Assembly (NCBI RefSeq): GCF_014635705.1
Contig: NZ_BMDI01000001.1
Span: 760,008 to 824,007, forward strand
Reading direction: 5' to 3'
Length of the DNA: 64,000 nucleotides
Source of the DNA: Oxalicibacterium faecigallinarum
Lineage (GTDB): Bacteria; Pseudomonadota; Gammaproteobacteria; Burkholderiales; Burkholderiaceae_D
Of the stretch, positions 52,347 to 61,184 are shown one piece after another. How positions within the stretch are numbered: the first letter of the stretch is position 1; every line of letters begins with the position of its first letter. A program made the position numbers and the translations under genes. The notes beneath the pieces are model-generated. The model made no database searches. It had not been told where the DNA came from and was given only the letters and a program-made list of their open reading frames with translations.

Positions 52347-52378
52347 AAAAGGCGAAATGGAAATCCATTTCGCCTTTT
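52347..52378. terminator. Bidirectional rho-independent terminator
   Basis: AAAAGGCGAAATGGA-aa-TCCATTTCGCCTTTT, a perfect 15-bp hairpin between the convergent cyclase and PBP1A genes. Confidence 0.95.
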
Positions 52379-52402
52379 CATTTCAGGGCTGCGTCAACTG
52401 TT

Positions 52403-54820
52403 TTAGCCGCGATATAGCTCGTCCATACGTTTCTTTTCCCGCTCTTCCGGCGTACCCGGTGCGGGTGTAGTGGACCCTGGCTGCTCCGGCGTTGGGGTAA
52501 AGAAACGCTCCCAGAAGCTCTTCTCCTCATCCACATCCAGCGAGCGCACTGCGGCGTCACTATCCAGATATTCGCTATACATCCAGTCGTCCTCGGCGCG
52601 GATCAGGCCGGTCGGCACGACTGGTGGCAGTTCCGATTTGCCACGCAAGGCGGTACGCATGTAATCCGTCCAGATCGGCAGCGCCAGCGTACTACCAAAC
52701 TCGCGCCCGCCAAGAGAACGCGGCTTGTCATAGCCCATCCAGGCGACACCGACCACATCACGTCCGTAACCGGCAAACCAGCCGTCCATCGACTCATTGG
52801 TGGTACCGGTCTTGCCTGCCAGATCACTGCGACCAAGACGCTGGCTTGCCAGATAGCCCGTACCTGAGCGCACCACGTCACGCATCATGGAATCGGTAAC
52901 AAACGCATTCCGTGGCGAAATGGCGCGTATCGTTTCATCACCCGCCTTGGCGTGGTCGGCTTCCAGCAATACCTTGCCCTGATGATCCACGACTTTTTCA
53001 ATCAGATACGGGGTAACACGGAAGCCACCATTCGCAAACACCGCATACGCACCTGCCATTTGCAATGGCGTGACCGAGCCGGTACCCAGCGTCAGCGTCA
53101 GATTCATGGGCTGTTTGGCTGGGTCGAAACCAAACAGAGACAAGTGCTGGCCCGCGTACTGCGGCGTAATCTTGCGCAGAATGCGGATGGACACCAGATT
53201 CTTGGAACGCTTCAGGCCGTTGCGCATGGTAATCGGGCCATCGTACTGACCGTTATCATTACCCGGATTCCAGACCTTGCCATCCTGTTGCACACCACCA
53301 TCGTCGGAAAGCTGGGCATCGTTGACCAAAGTGCTTGGAGAAAAGCCCTTTTCCAGCGCGGCCGAATACACAAACGGCTTGATCGTCGAACCCGGCTGAC
53401 GCCACGCCTGCGTGACGTGATCGTACTGATTCAGTGCGAAGTCGAAACCACCCACCAGCGCTCTGATCGAACCATCCTGACCATTAAGTGACACAAAGCC
53501 TGCCGCGACTTCCGGCAACTGCACAATCGACCATTTATCCTTGACGGACACGACACGAATCACGGAGCCGGGCTTGAGTTTTTTGGCTTCTGCCGCTTTA
53601 GGCGATAAAGCCGATGCAACAAACTTCAAACCGTCCCCGGTCACCTCAATCACGTCACCCGACAGCAGCACTGCCTGCACTTTCTTTGGGGTGGCGTCCA
53701 GAATCACGGCAGCCTTCAAATCATCGCTGTCCGGAAAACGAACCAGGGCATCTTCGATTGCCTGTTCGCGCTCCTCCTGATCACCCGACAACTCGACATG
53801 AGCTTCCGGCCCGCGATAGCCATGACGACGGTCGTAGTCCAGAACGCCACGACGCAGCGCGGCATATGCGGCATCCTGATCGGCCTTGAGCAAGGTCGTG
53901 TACACCGTAAAGCCGCTGGTATAGATTGCATCACCGTATTTTTCATACATGAAGCGACGCACTGACTCGGCGGCGTACTCCGCATGGGTACGATACTGAC
54001 CGCCGTCTTTCCGCACACCCGGCTCCTCTTTCTTCGCCTGCTCGAACTGCGCATCGGTGATGAAATTCAGATCACGCATACGCTTGAGGATGTACTGCTG
54101 GCGTTCAATTGCGCGTTTCGGGTTGACGATCGGATTGGCACTTGCCGGTGCCTTGGGCAGACCTGCCAGCATGGCCGCTTCTGCCAGCGTCAGTTGTCCA
54201 ACCGGCTTGCCGAAGTAGATGCGCGAGGCACTACCGAAACCATAAGCGCGCTGGCCCAGATAAATCTGGTTCATGTACAGCTCAAGAATCTGGTCCTTGG
54301 TCAGATTGCGCTCGATCTGATACGACAGCAGTACTTCCTGCAGCTTGCGGCTATAGGTCTTCTGGCGCGTCAACAGGAAAGTCCGAGCGACCTGCATGGT
54401 GATGGTCGAGGCACCTTGCGAACGGCTGCGCACCAGGTTGGCCAGCCCCGCACGGACGATACCGAGAAAATCGACACCGCCGTGTTCGTAGAAATTGTTG
54501 TCCTCAATCGCGATGATCGCTTTTTTGAGGTTGTCCGGCATCTGCGCAATCGGTACAAAGTCACGGCGCTCTTCGCCGTATTCACCAATCAGCGCGTTAT
54601 CGGCGGTGTAGACACGCAGGGGAATTTTAGGTTTGTAATCGGTCAGCGCATTGATCGATGGCAGGTTGGGCATGATGAAGGCGAATACCCAGATCGCCAT
54701 CAGCAAGATGATGCCGGCAAATGCGACTGCTGCAGCGACCGCGGCCTGCCGCAGCTTGATATCGGTCGGACGCTCCGACCATGCAACGATTTCAGATGAA
54801 ATGAACTTGATGAAACGCAA
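52403..54820 (-). CDS. mrcA: Penicillin-binding protein 1A
   Basis: 805 residues: one N-terminal membrane helix (~28-52), a GT51 glycosyltransferase domain with EDNNFYEHGGVD (Glu106) and GASTITMQVAR, an OB-like insert, then a transpeptidase domain with the active Ser in STIKPF (near residue 478), SKN in KRSKNLVS and KTG in AGKTGTTN. It polymerises and cross-links peptidoglycan in the periplasm. The length and the long insert between domains favour class A PBP1A over 1B. It is divergent from the fnr-type gene. Confidence 0.95.
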   Translation of the reverse strand: MRFIKFISSEIVAWSERPTDIKLRQAAVAAAVAFAGIILLMAIWVFAFIMPNLPSINALTDYKPKIPLRVYTADNALIGEYGEERRDFVPIAQMPDNLKKAIIAIEDNNFYEHGGVDFLGIVRAGLANLVRSRSQGASTITMQVARTFLLTRQKTYSRKLQEVLLSYQIERNLTKDQILELYMNQIYLGQRAYGFGSASRIYFGKPVGQLTLAEAAMLAGLPKAPASANPIVNPKRAIERQQYILKRMRDLNFITDAQFEQAKKEEPGVRKDGGQYRTHAEYAAESVRRFMYEKYGDAIYTSGFTVYTTLLKADQDAAYAALRRGVLDYDRRHGYRGPEAHVELSGDQEEREQAIEDALVRFPDSDDLKAAVILDATPKKVQAVLLSGDVIEVTGDGLKFVASALSPKAAEAKKLKPGSVIRVVSVKDKWSIVQLPEVAAGFVSLNGQDGSIRALVGGFDFALNQYDHVTQAWRQPGSTIKPFVYSAALEKGFSPSTLVNDAQLSDDGGVQQDGKVWNPGNDNGQYDGPITMRNGLKRSKNLVSIRILRKITPQYAGQHLSLFGFDPAKQPMNLTLTLGTGSVTPLQMAGAYAVFANGGFRVTPYLIEKVVDHQGKVLLEADHAKAGDETIRAISPRNAFVTDSMMRDVVRSGTGYLASQRLGRSDLAGKTGTTNESMDGWFAGYGRDVVGVAWMGYDKPRSLGGREFGSTLALPIWTDYMRTALRGKSELPPVVPTGLIRAEDDWMYSEYLDSDAAVRSLDVDEEKSFWERFFTPTPEQPGSTTPAPGTPEEREKKRMDELYRG

Positions 54821-55126
54821 TGCGAACCCCTGTTAATTCTGCTCCGACGCAACTCTAGCAGGCATTACCCATCCGAGTTGCAACGATTTGTTTCGCATTC
54901 GACAGCAAAAAATCGGTTTCTTCTTCTGAAAAGCACAGTTTTGTGTGATTTATTGGCAAATGGATGCATATTCCCTTCCATTGACTGCGCGGGGAATCAG
55001 CACTGCGTTAAATAATTTCATGCGGTTGCGGCAGGAAAATCGTGCGGTTTTAACGGCAAACTAATAAAGCACTTCTTGCAAGACCATTTACAATGGCACA
55101 CGACTCTGCAACGACTCCATCCGACA
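54821..55126. other. Intergenic region between mrcA and the FNR-type gene
   Basis: About 300 AT-rich bases between divergent genes, expected to hold both promoters. I see no clear operator, small gene or RNA signal. A TTGACT (around 54980) might be part of a promoter. Confidence 0.4.
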
Positions 55127-55879
55127 ATGCTTGAAAAAACGTCTTCTCCTTCCGATCTCAGCGTCAAGGCCTTGCGCGCCAGTTGTTCTACCTGCAGCAT
55201 GCATCAGTTGTGCCTGCCCATGGGATTGGGTGAAAACGATATGGACCGACTCGATCAGATCATCGGCCGTCGCCGCAAAGTGCCGCGTGATGGTCATCTG
55301 TATCGCATGAACGATCCGTTCACCAATCTGTACGCGATCCGTCTTGGACACTTCAAGACCTGCCAGATCAACGCCGGCGGCGAGCAGCAAATTACCGGTT
55401 TTCAAATGACGGGGGAGTTGCTGGGAATGGATGCCATCAGCACAGATCGTCATCATTGCGACGCCATCGCACTGGAAGACAGCGAGGTCTGCGAAATTCC
55501 GTTTCAACGTCTGGAAGAACTGTTCGGCACCATGCCGACACTGCTACGCCACTTCCATCGCATGATGAGTCAGGAAATCACACGCGAGCAAAGCGTCATG
55601 CTACTGCTTGGCAATATGCGTGCAGAACAGCGCTTCGCCGCATTTCTGGTGAATCTGGCTTCGCGTTACAACACGCGTGGTTACTCCTCGACCAGCTTTC
55701 AGTTGCGCATGTCGCGTGAGGACATCGGCAATTATCTCGGCCTGACCATCGAAAGCATCAGCCGTCTGCTCTCCAAGTTCAAAAAACAGGAGCTGCTGAA
55801 GGTGAACAATCGCCATATCGAACTGCTGGACATGCCGACCCTCAAGGCCATGGCTGCCGGTAACGAAGTCTGCGGCTAG
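55127..55879 (+). CDS. fnr: FNR-type oxygen-sensing transcriptional regulator
   Basis: 250 residues from the ATG at 55127 (a TTG start would add 17). N-terminal cysteines in SCSTCSMHQLCLPMGL (near residues 20-29), with a further Cys in HHCDAI or EVCEIP, provide the 4Fe-4S ligands of FNR. A cyclic-nucleotide-like barrel fills the centre. The C-terminal helix-turn-helix SREDIGNYLGLTIESISRLLSKF has the E-SR recognition residues of FNR. It would switch on anaerobic genes. Betaproteobacterial ANR/FNR is the closest known relative. Confidence 0.93.
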   Translation: MLEKTSSPSDLSVKALRASCSTCSMHQLCLPMGLGENDMDRLDQIIGRRRKVPRDGHLYRMNDPFTNLYAIRLGHFKTCQINAGGEQQITGFQMTGELLGMDAISTDRHHCDAIALEDSEVCEIPFQRLEELFGTMPTLLRHFHRMMSQEITREQSVMLLLGNMRAEQRFAAFLVNLASRYNTRGYSSTSFQLRMSREDIGNYLGLTIESISRLLSKFKKQELLKVNNRHIELLDMPTLKAMAAGNEVCG

Positions 55880-55995
55880 CCAACACGATACCGGTCACTC
55901 GTCGGGACGCATTTCTCTGGCGCGTGACTGGAACCTCGTCCGGTTTTGCGTTAAGGTAACAATGGTTCACGCCACAGTTCTTCCATGGATGTCGC

Positions 55996-56763
55996 ATGCT
56001 CCTGAATTACCTGCGTCGTTTATCTGGCCATCGGCGCACGCGCAGCGCCAATCGGCAGTTGGGCGCGCTCCTCGCCCTGATCGCCGGGGCCGTCAATGCC
56101 GGCGGCTTTCTTGCCGTACATCAATACACGTCCCACATGACCGGTTTCGTTTCGGCGATTGCCGATAATCTGGTACTGGGCAATTTGTTATTGGTGCTGG
56201 GCGGTGTCGGTTCACTTATCGCATTTTTATGTGGCGCATCAGCCGCATCCGTCATGATCAGCTGGAGCCGTCATCGTGGACTACATAGCGAATATGCGCT
56301 GCCACTTGTGGTCGAAGCCTTTCTGCTGCTGCAGTTCGGCCTGCTAGGTGCCAATCTGCATGCCTTTGTTGCCATTACATTGCCGGCGACCGTATTGCTG
56401 CTGTGTTTCATCATGGGCTTGCAGAATGCGCTGGCCACCCAGTTATCAAATGCCGAAATCCGCACCACGCACGTGACGGGCGTCATCACCGACCTTGGCA
56501 TCGAATTCGGCAAGATGCTGTACTGGAATCGCAGCAATCAGCCACACGCCGAAGGCCACATTCATGCCGACCGCGACAAATTGCTGACCCTGATCGCCAT
56601 TCTGCTGATGTTCTTCATCGGCTGCCTGATCGGTGCCATCGGCTTCAAGATATTCGGGTTTTCAGCCGTTCTGCCTTTTGCGGCCCTGCTGATCCTTGCG
56701 GCATTGGTGCCGGTACTGGACGACGTGATCGCCCTGTCGCGGCAGAAGCTGCGCAACCGATAA
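55996..56763 (+). CDS. DUF1275 (YoaK-type) membrane protein
   Basis: 255 residues with six or so membrane segments. The N-terminus ALLALIAGAVNAGGFLAVHQYTSHMTGFVSAIADNLVLG, in part, is the DUF1275 signature, and the central FIMGLQNALATQL..EIRTTHVTGVITDLG supports it. The function is unknown. It stands alone between the FNR-type gene and bcsA. Confidence 0.87.
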   Translation: MLLNYLRRLSGHRRTRSANRQLGALLALIAGAVNAGGFLAVHQYTSHMTGFVSAIADNLVLGNLLLVLGGVGSLIAFLCGASAASVMISWSRHRGLHSEYALPLVVEAFLLLQFGLLGANLHAFVAITLPATVLLLCFIMGLQNALATQLSNAEIRTTHVTGVITDLGIEFGKMLYWNRSNQPHAEGHIHADRDKLLTLIAILLMFFIGCLIGAIGFKIFGFSAVLPFAALLILAALVPVLDDVIALSRQKLRNR

Positions 56764-56917
56764 CACAAACGACCTAACCTGTTTGCCGCTCTCGTACAGG
56801 ATCGATTAACACCATAAAAAAACGGTCACTTCTCTGTGACGGAACGTTAAAATATCGCACGCTTCATGGCACAATCTATTTGATTGTTCTCTCAACCTGA
56901 ACGCAGGCCGATCATCA

Positions 56918-59542
56918 GTGGAACGATTCATTTCTCTCGAAGCTGACTACAACGACCCGACCGACCCGCGACCTGCCTGGTTTCTTGGTGTGCTCTGGCT
57001 GGCAATCCGGCTGGGGGTCGCCAATCCCGGCGAACTGCGTGCCTGGCTGACCGGCATCATGCTGCGGCCTAAGCGCAAAGAGAAAATCTGGGTCGATACA
57101 GAGCAGATCGCAAACATCCCCGTTCGTCTGGCAGCCCATTTCGGCATCACCGACTATCGCTCATCCGCTGAATGGCTGCGCTGCCTGTTTTTCATCCCGT
57201 CCTCGCAACGCGCGCATTACACCAGTCGCTTCAATCCCGCCAATTTTGCCGTACAAAGCGCAGGCACGTCGCTGGATCTTGGCAGCCGCGGGGCGCTGGC
57301 TGCATTCGGCTATGTCATTCTGTTCATTCAGAAAATCGGTAATTTCGTCAATGCGCGCCTGCCGGACGGCGACTTCCTGAACCTTGAGCAGCGTCTCGAC
57401 CGTGCGGCCTTGTCCGCGCCTCTGGCGCATCCGCTGATCCGCTGGGCTGCGCTACTGCTTTCGCTGGCCGTCTTTGCGGTTGTGTGTACCACCCCGTTTT
57501 CACTGCAGGGCCAGATGATGTTTCTTGTGGCCCTGTGGACCGCGGCGATGTTCATTCGCCGCGTGCCCGGCAATATGTCCAAGCTGATCCTGATCGGCCT
57601 GTCCCTCATGGCTTCTGCACGCTATGCATGGTGGCGCATGACCTCCACGCTGGATCTGGAGACCGGCTGGGAAATCTTTTTTGCCACGCTGTTGCTCATG
57701 GCAGAAATCTACACCTGGGTGATCCTGCTGCTTGGCTATCTGCAGACCGCGTGGCCGCTCAAGCGCCCGGTCGCGGCCCTGCCTGCCGACGTATCGGATT
57801 TCCCGGCAGTAGATATCTACATCCCGACCTATAACGAACCGCTAAGCGTGGTCAAACCGACCGTACTGGCGGCGAAGGGACTGGACTGGCCGCAGGACAA
57901 ACTCCGCATTTACATCCTTGATGATGGCCGTCGTCCTGCCTTCCGGGCCTTTGCCGAAGAAGCGGGTGTGGAGTACATGATCCGTGATAACAACCACCAT
58001 GCAAAAGCGGGCAACCTGAACAGCGCGCTGAAGCAAACCAAAGGCGAATACATTGCCATTTTCGATTGCGATCACTTGCCGACACGCAGTTTCCTGCGCG
58101 AGTCCATGGGTTGGTTTGAACGCGATGAAAAATGCGCCATGCTGCAAACACCGCACCACTTCTTTTCACCGGATCCTTTCGAACGCAATCTGTCGACTTT
58201 CCGCCGCGTTCCCAATGAAGGTGCGCTTTTCTACGGTCTGATTCAGGATGCCAACGATCTCTGGAACGCGACCTTCTTCTGCGGATCGTGTGCAGTCATC
58301 AAACGCGGGCCGCTCGAACAGATCGGCGGGATCGCGGTTGAAACCGTGACCGAAGACGCGCATACGGCGCTCAAGCTGCATCGACTCGGCTACACCACCG
58401 CATATATCAATATTCCGCTTGCGGCAGGCCTCGCCACGGAAAGCCTGTCCGGTCATGTGGGACAGCGTATCCGCTGGGCGCGTGGCATGGCGCAGATTTT
58501 CCGTATCGACAATCCGTTTCTCGGCAAAGGCCTGAGCTTCTTTCAGCGCATCTGCTATGGCAATGCGATGCTGCACTTTTTCTACGGCATTCCACGCCTG
58601 ATCTTCCTGACCGCGCCGCTTGCCTACCTGTTCTTTGAACTGCATTTGATCAACGCGGCGGCCGGCATGATTGCGCTCTACGTGCTGCCGCATATCATTC
58701 AGTCCAATCTGGCCAATGCGCATATCCAGGGTGCGCATCGGCATTCGTTCTGGGCAGAAGTGTACGAAACCGTACTGGCCTGGTATATCGCCTTGCCAAC
58801 CACGATTGCGATGTTCAACCCTTCCGCAGGCTCATTCAATGTCACGGCAAAAGGCGGTCTGATCACGCGTACCTATTTCGACTGGAGCATCTCCAAACCG
58901 TACATTCTGCTCATCGTGCTGAACTTTGCCGGACTGGTCTTCGGTATCGTGCGTCTTTTCTATCTGAATACATACGAAGCCGGCACCGTGCTGCTGAATA
59001 TGATCTGGACGCTGTATAACTTTCTGATGCTCGGGGTTGCGGTTGGCGTCGCCACCGAAACGCGTCAGGTCCGTACCTCGCATCGGGTTTCGTCCCGCCT
59101 GCCAGCAACGCTGATCCTGCAAGACGGTCGCCGCGTCAGCACCTTTACACAGGATTATTCGCTCACCGGTCTAGGGCTCGAACTGCCAAGCGATCAGCAG
59201 GTCCATGTCGGCGACCATGTCGCGATCTCCCTGCATGACAAGGAACGCGAACACATCTTCCCTGCGCACGTGATCGTGCGCAAGATTGGTAGTCTTGGCA
59301 TTCAGTTCGATCCGCTGACGACCGAACAGGAGGCTGATCTGGTGCAATGTACATTTGCCCGCGCAGACGCATGGGTCGGCTGGAAAAACGAGCAGGATGC
59401 CGACCGCCCGATGCAAGGCCTGCATGAAATCTTTACGCTTGGTGTGGCCGGTTACAAAAAACTGCTTCTCATGCTTTCGGATGGACTGAAAACAAAACAA
59501 GCCGATCTGCTTGCCCTGCTGGGCAAACGTTTCGGCGGATAA
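56918..59542 (+). CDS. bcsA: Cellulose synthase catalytic subunit BcsA with PilZ domain
   Basis: 874 residues, from a GTG. Membrane helices flank a GT2 domain whose motifs are LDDGRRPAF (Asp335), FDCDH (DxD at 383-385), VTEDAHTALKLH (TED at 478-480) and GQRIRWARGM (QxxRW at 516-520). The C-terminal PilZ domain carries the c-di-GMP-binding R(723)-VSS-R(727) and DYSLTG (Asp746). It polymerises UDP-glucose and extrudes the chain through the inner membrane. No bcsQ or bcsR lies upstream, and bcsG follows after 19 bases. Confidence 0.96.
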   Translation: MERFISLEADYNDPTDPRPAWFLGVLWLAIRLGVANPGELRAWLTGIMLRPKRKEKIWVDTEQIANIPVRLAAHFGITDYRSSAEWLRCLFFIPSSQRAHYTSRFNPANFAVQSAGTSLDLGSRGALAAFGYVILFIQKIGNFVNARLPDGDFLNLEQRLDRAALSAPLAHPLIRWAALLLSLAVFAVVCTTPFSLQGQMMFLVALWTAAMFIRRVPGNMSKLILIGLSLMASARYAWWRMTSTLDLETGWEIFFATLLLMAEIYTWVILLLGYLQTAWPLKRPVAALPADVSDFPAVDIYIPTYNEPLSVVKPTVLAAKGLDWPQDKLRIYILDDGRRPAFRAFAEEAGVEYMIRDNNHHAKAGNLNSALKQTKGEYIAIFDCDHLPTRSFLRESMGWFERDEKCAMLQTPHHFFSPDPFERNLSTFRRVPNEGALFYGLIQDANDLWNATFFCGSCAVIKRGPLEQIGGIAVETVTEDAHTALKLHRLGYTTAYINIPLAAGLATESLSGHVGQRIRWARGMAQIFRIDNPFLGKGLSFFQRICYGNAMLHFFYGIPRLIFLTAPLAYLFFELHLINAAAGMIALYVLPHIIQSNLANAHIQGAHRHSFWAEVYETVLAWYIALPTTIAMFNPSAGSFNVTAKGGLITRTYFDWSISKPYILLIVLNFAGLVFGIVRLFYLNTYEAGTVLLNMIWTLYNFLMLGVAVGVATETRQVRTSHRVSSRLPATLILQDGRRVSTFTQDYSLTGLGLELPSDQQVHVGDHVAISLHDKEREHIFPAHVIVRKIGSLGIQFDPLTTEQEADLVQCTFARADAWVGWKNEQDADRPMQGLHEIFTLGVAGYKKLLLMLSDGLKTKQADLLALLGKRFGG

Positions 59543-59561
59543 AGAAATCGGGGTCGACCGT

Positions 59562-61121
59562 ATGCACTACTGGAGTCTTTACTTCTTTGCCAAATTTGCA
59601 CTGTTTCTGAATGAATCCATTCGGTTCAGCTGGCAATTGAATCTGCTACTGGCGATTTTTGTCAGTATCCGTTTTCGCGAACGCAAATGGCGTATCACCC
59701 AAAACGCGATTGCCGCGCCGCTTGCGCTGGCATTGCTCTATAGCGAATCCAATCTGCCGCCAATCGGTCGTGCGTTTGCGGCCGCCAAGGATCTGGCTGG
59801 TTTCAGTCCCACTTATCTGTTCGAGCTGATTGGTCGCTTCATCAGCGTTACCGATATTCTGATCGTGCTCGCAATGCTGGTCGTTTATCGCCTGTTGTCG
59901 AGCCGCGTTCGTTTTACCAGCTTTGCCTTTGGCGTGATCATGCTCGTGCCGCTGATCAATCACTTCACCAAACAGCAGGATGATCGCGCGCACTATCTGG
60001 CAACCAAGGCCAACGAAGCCGTCGCCAACCGCAAAGACCCGGCGAGCCTGCTCGATAATTTTTATACCGAAGAGCGTGCCCGCGCACCAATCAAGTTCCC
60101 GGCCGTATCGACCGAGAAATTGCCGTTCGACGTCGTTTTGCTGCACGTCTGCTCGCTGTCGTGGGACGATCTCGCTTTCGTTGGTGAAGGCAATCCGGCG
60201 ATTCTCAAACGCTTCGACGTGATCTTCCGCAATTTTAATTCTGCCGCCAGCTACAGCGGACCCGCGGCTTTGCGCCTGTTACGCAGTACATGCGGTCAAG
60301 TGCCTCACGCCACCTTGTATGGCGCTGATCCGGATGACTGTTCGCTGTTCCACAACTTCACGACAGCAGGCTATGACGTCAGAGGCATACTGAATCACGA
60401 CGGTGTTTTTGGTCACTTCGCTGGGGATATCCAGTCTTACAGCGGCCTGCCTTCTCCGCTGGAAGAAGGCAAATGGGGCGATATTGCCATGCGCAGCTTT
60501 GATGGTCGTCCGATTTATGGTGATCTCTCCGTGCTTTCCAAATGGTGGCAGGACAATCGCTTGAATGCCTCTGCATCGGCCAAGCCAACCGCGTTGTACT
60601 ACAACACCATCACGCTGCACGACGGCAATATCGTTGCAGGCACACCAGGCAGCAGTCTGCAGACGTACAAGCCACGCCTGGACAAGCTACTGGCAGATTT
60701 CGATCGTTTCATCTCGCAGCTCGAAGCGGCTGGAAAACCTGTTGTGGTGATCCTGATTCCGGAACATGGCGCAGCGCTGCGTGGCGACAAAATCCAGATT
60801 TCCGGCATGCGCGAAATTCCCAATCCCAAGGTCACGATGGTACCGGTTGCCGTCAAGGTGATTGGCATGAAAGCGAATGAAGAAGGTGCGCCACCGATTT
60901 TCGTGGACCGTCCCACCAGTTACAGCGCTGTCTTCACGCTGCTGGCAGACATCATGAATCGTGACGTCAGCAACCTCGATCAGATGCAGTTGTCCGATCT
61001 GGCACGTGCCTTGCCGACAACACGCTTTGTTGCCGAGAACGAGAAAATCATCGTGATGCAGAATGATCGTGATTACTTCATGCGCTCACCGGAAGGCACG
61101 TGGATCAATTACGCAAACTGA
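59562..61121 (+). CDS. bcsG: Cellulose phosphoethanolamine transferase BcsG
   Basis: 519 residues. Four or five N-terminal membrane helices (~1-165) precede a periplasmic alkaline-phosphatase-like domain. The region SGPAALRLLRSTCGQVPHATLYG holds the likely Ser/Thr nucleophile and disulphide Cys, in part; later motifs are DVRGILNHDGVFGHF and IPEHGAALRGDKIQISGMREIP, with metal ligands. BcsG adds phosphoethanolamine to cellulose in E. coli. The ATG at 59562 follows the bcsA stop by 19 bases. Confidence 0.93.
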   Translation: MHYWSLYFFAKFALFLNESIRFSWQLNLLLAIFVSIRFRERKWRITQNAIAAPLALALLYSESNLPPIGRAFAAAKDLAGFSPTYLFELIGRFISVTDILIVLAMLVVYRLLSSRVRFTSFAFGVIMLVPLINHFTKQQDDRAHYLATKANEAVANRKDPASLLDNFYTEERARAPIKFPAVSTEKLPFDVVLLHVCSLSWDDLAFVGEGNPAILKRFDVIFRNFNSAASYSGPAALRLLRSTCGQVPHATLYGADPDDCSLFHNFTTAGYDVRGILNHDGVFGHFAGDIQSYSGLPSPLEEGKWGDIAMRSFDGRPIYGDLSVLSKWWQDNRLNASASAKPTALYYNTITLHDGNIVAGTPGSSLQTYKPRLDKLLADFDRFISQLEAAGKPVVVILIPEHGAALRGDKIQISGMREIPNPKVTMVPVAVKVIGMKANEEGAPPIFVDRPTSYSAVFTLLADIMNRDVSNLDQMQLSDLARALPTTRFVAENEKIIVMQNDRDYFMRSPEGTWINYAN

Positions 61122-61144
61122 GTTTTGCGACAGCGAGGGGGAAT

Positions 61145-61174
61145 AAAAAAGCCGATCATCCGATCGGCTTTTTT
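61145..61174. terminator. Bidirectional rho-independent terminator between bcsG and bcsC
   Basis: AAAAAAGCCGATC-atcc-GATCGGCTTTTTT. A and T runs on both sides serve both convergent genes. Confidence 0.95.
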
Positions 61175-61184
61175 GTGTCGTTTC

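Noticed and set aside
56825-56840. GTCAC-n6-GTGAC before bcsA as a terminator or operator
   Set aside because: Only five bases pair and there is no T run, so the evidence is too weak to call.
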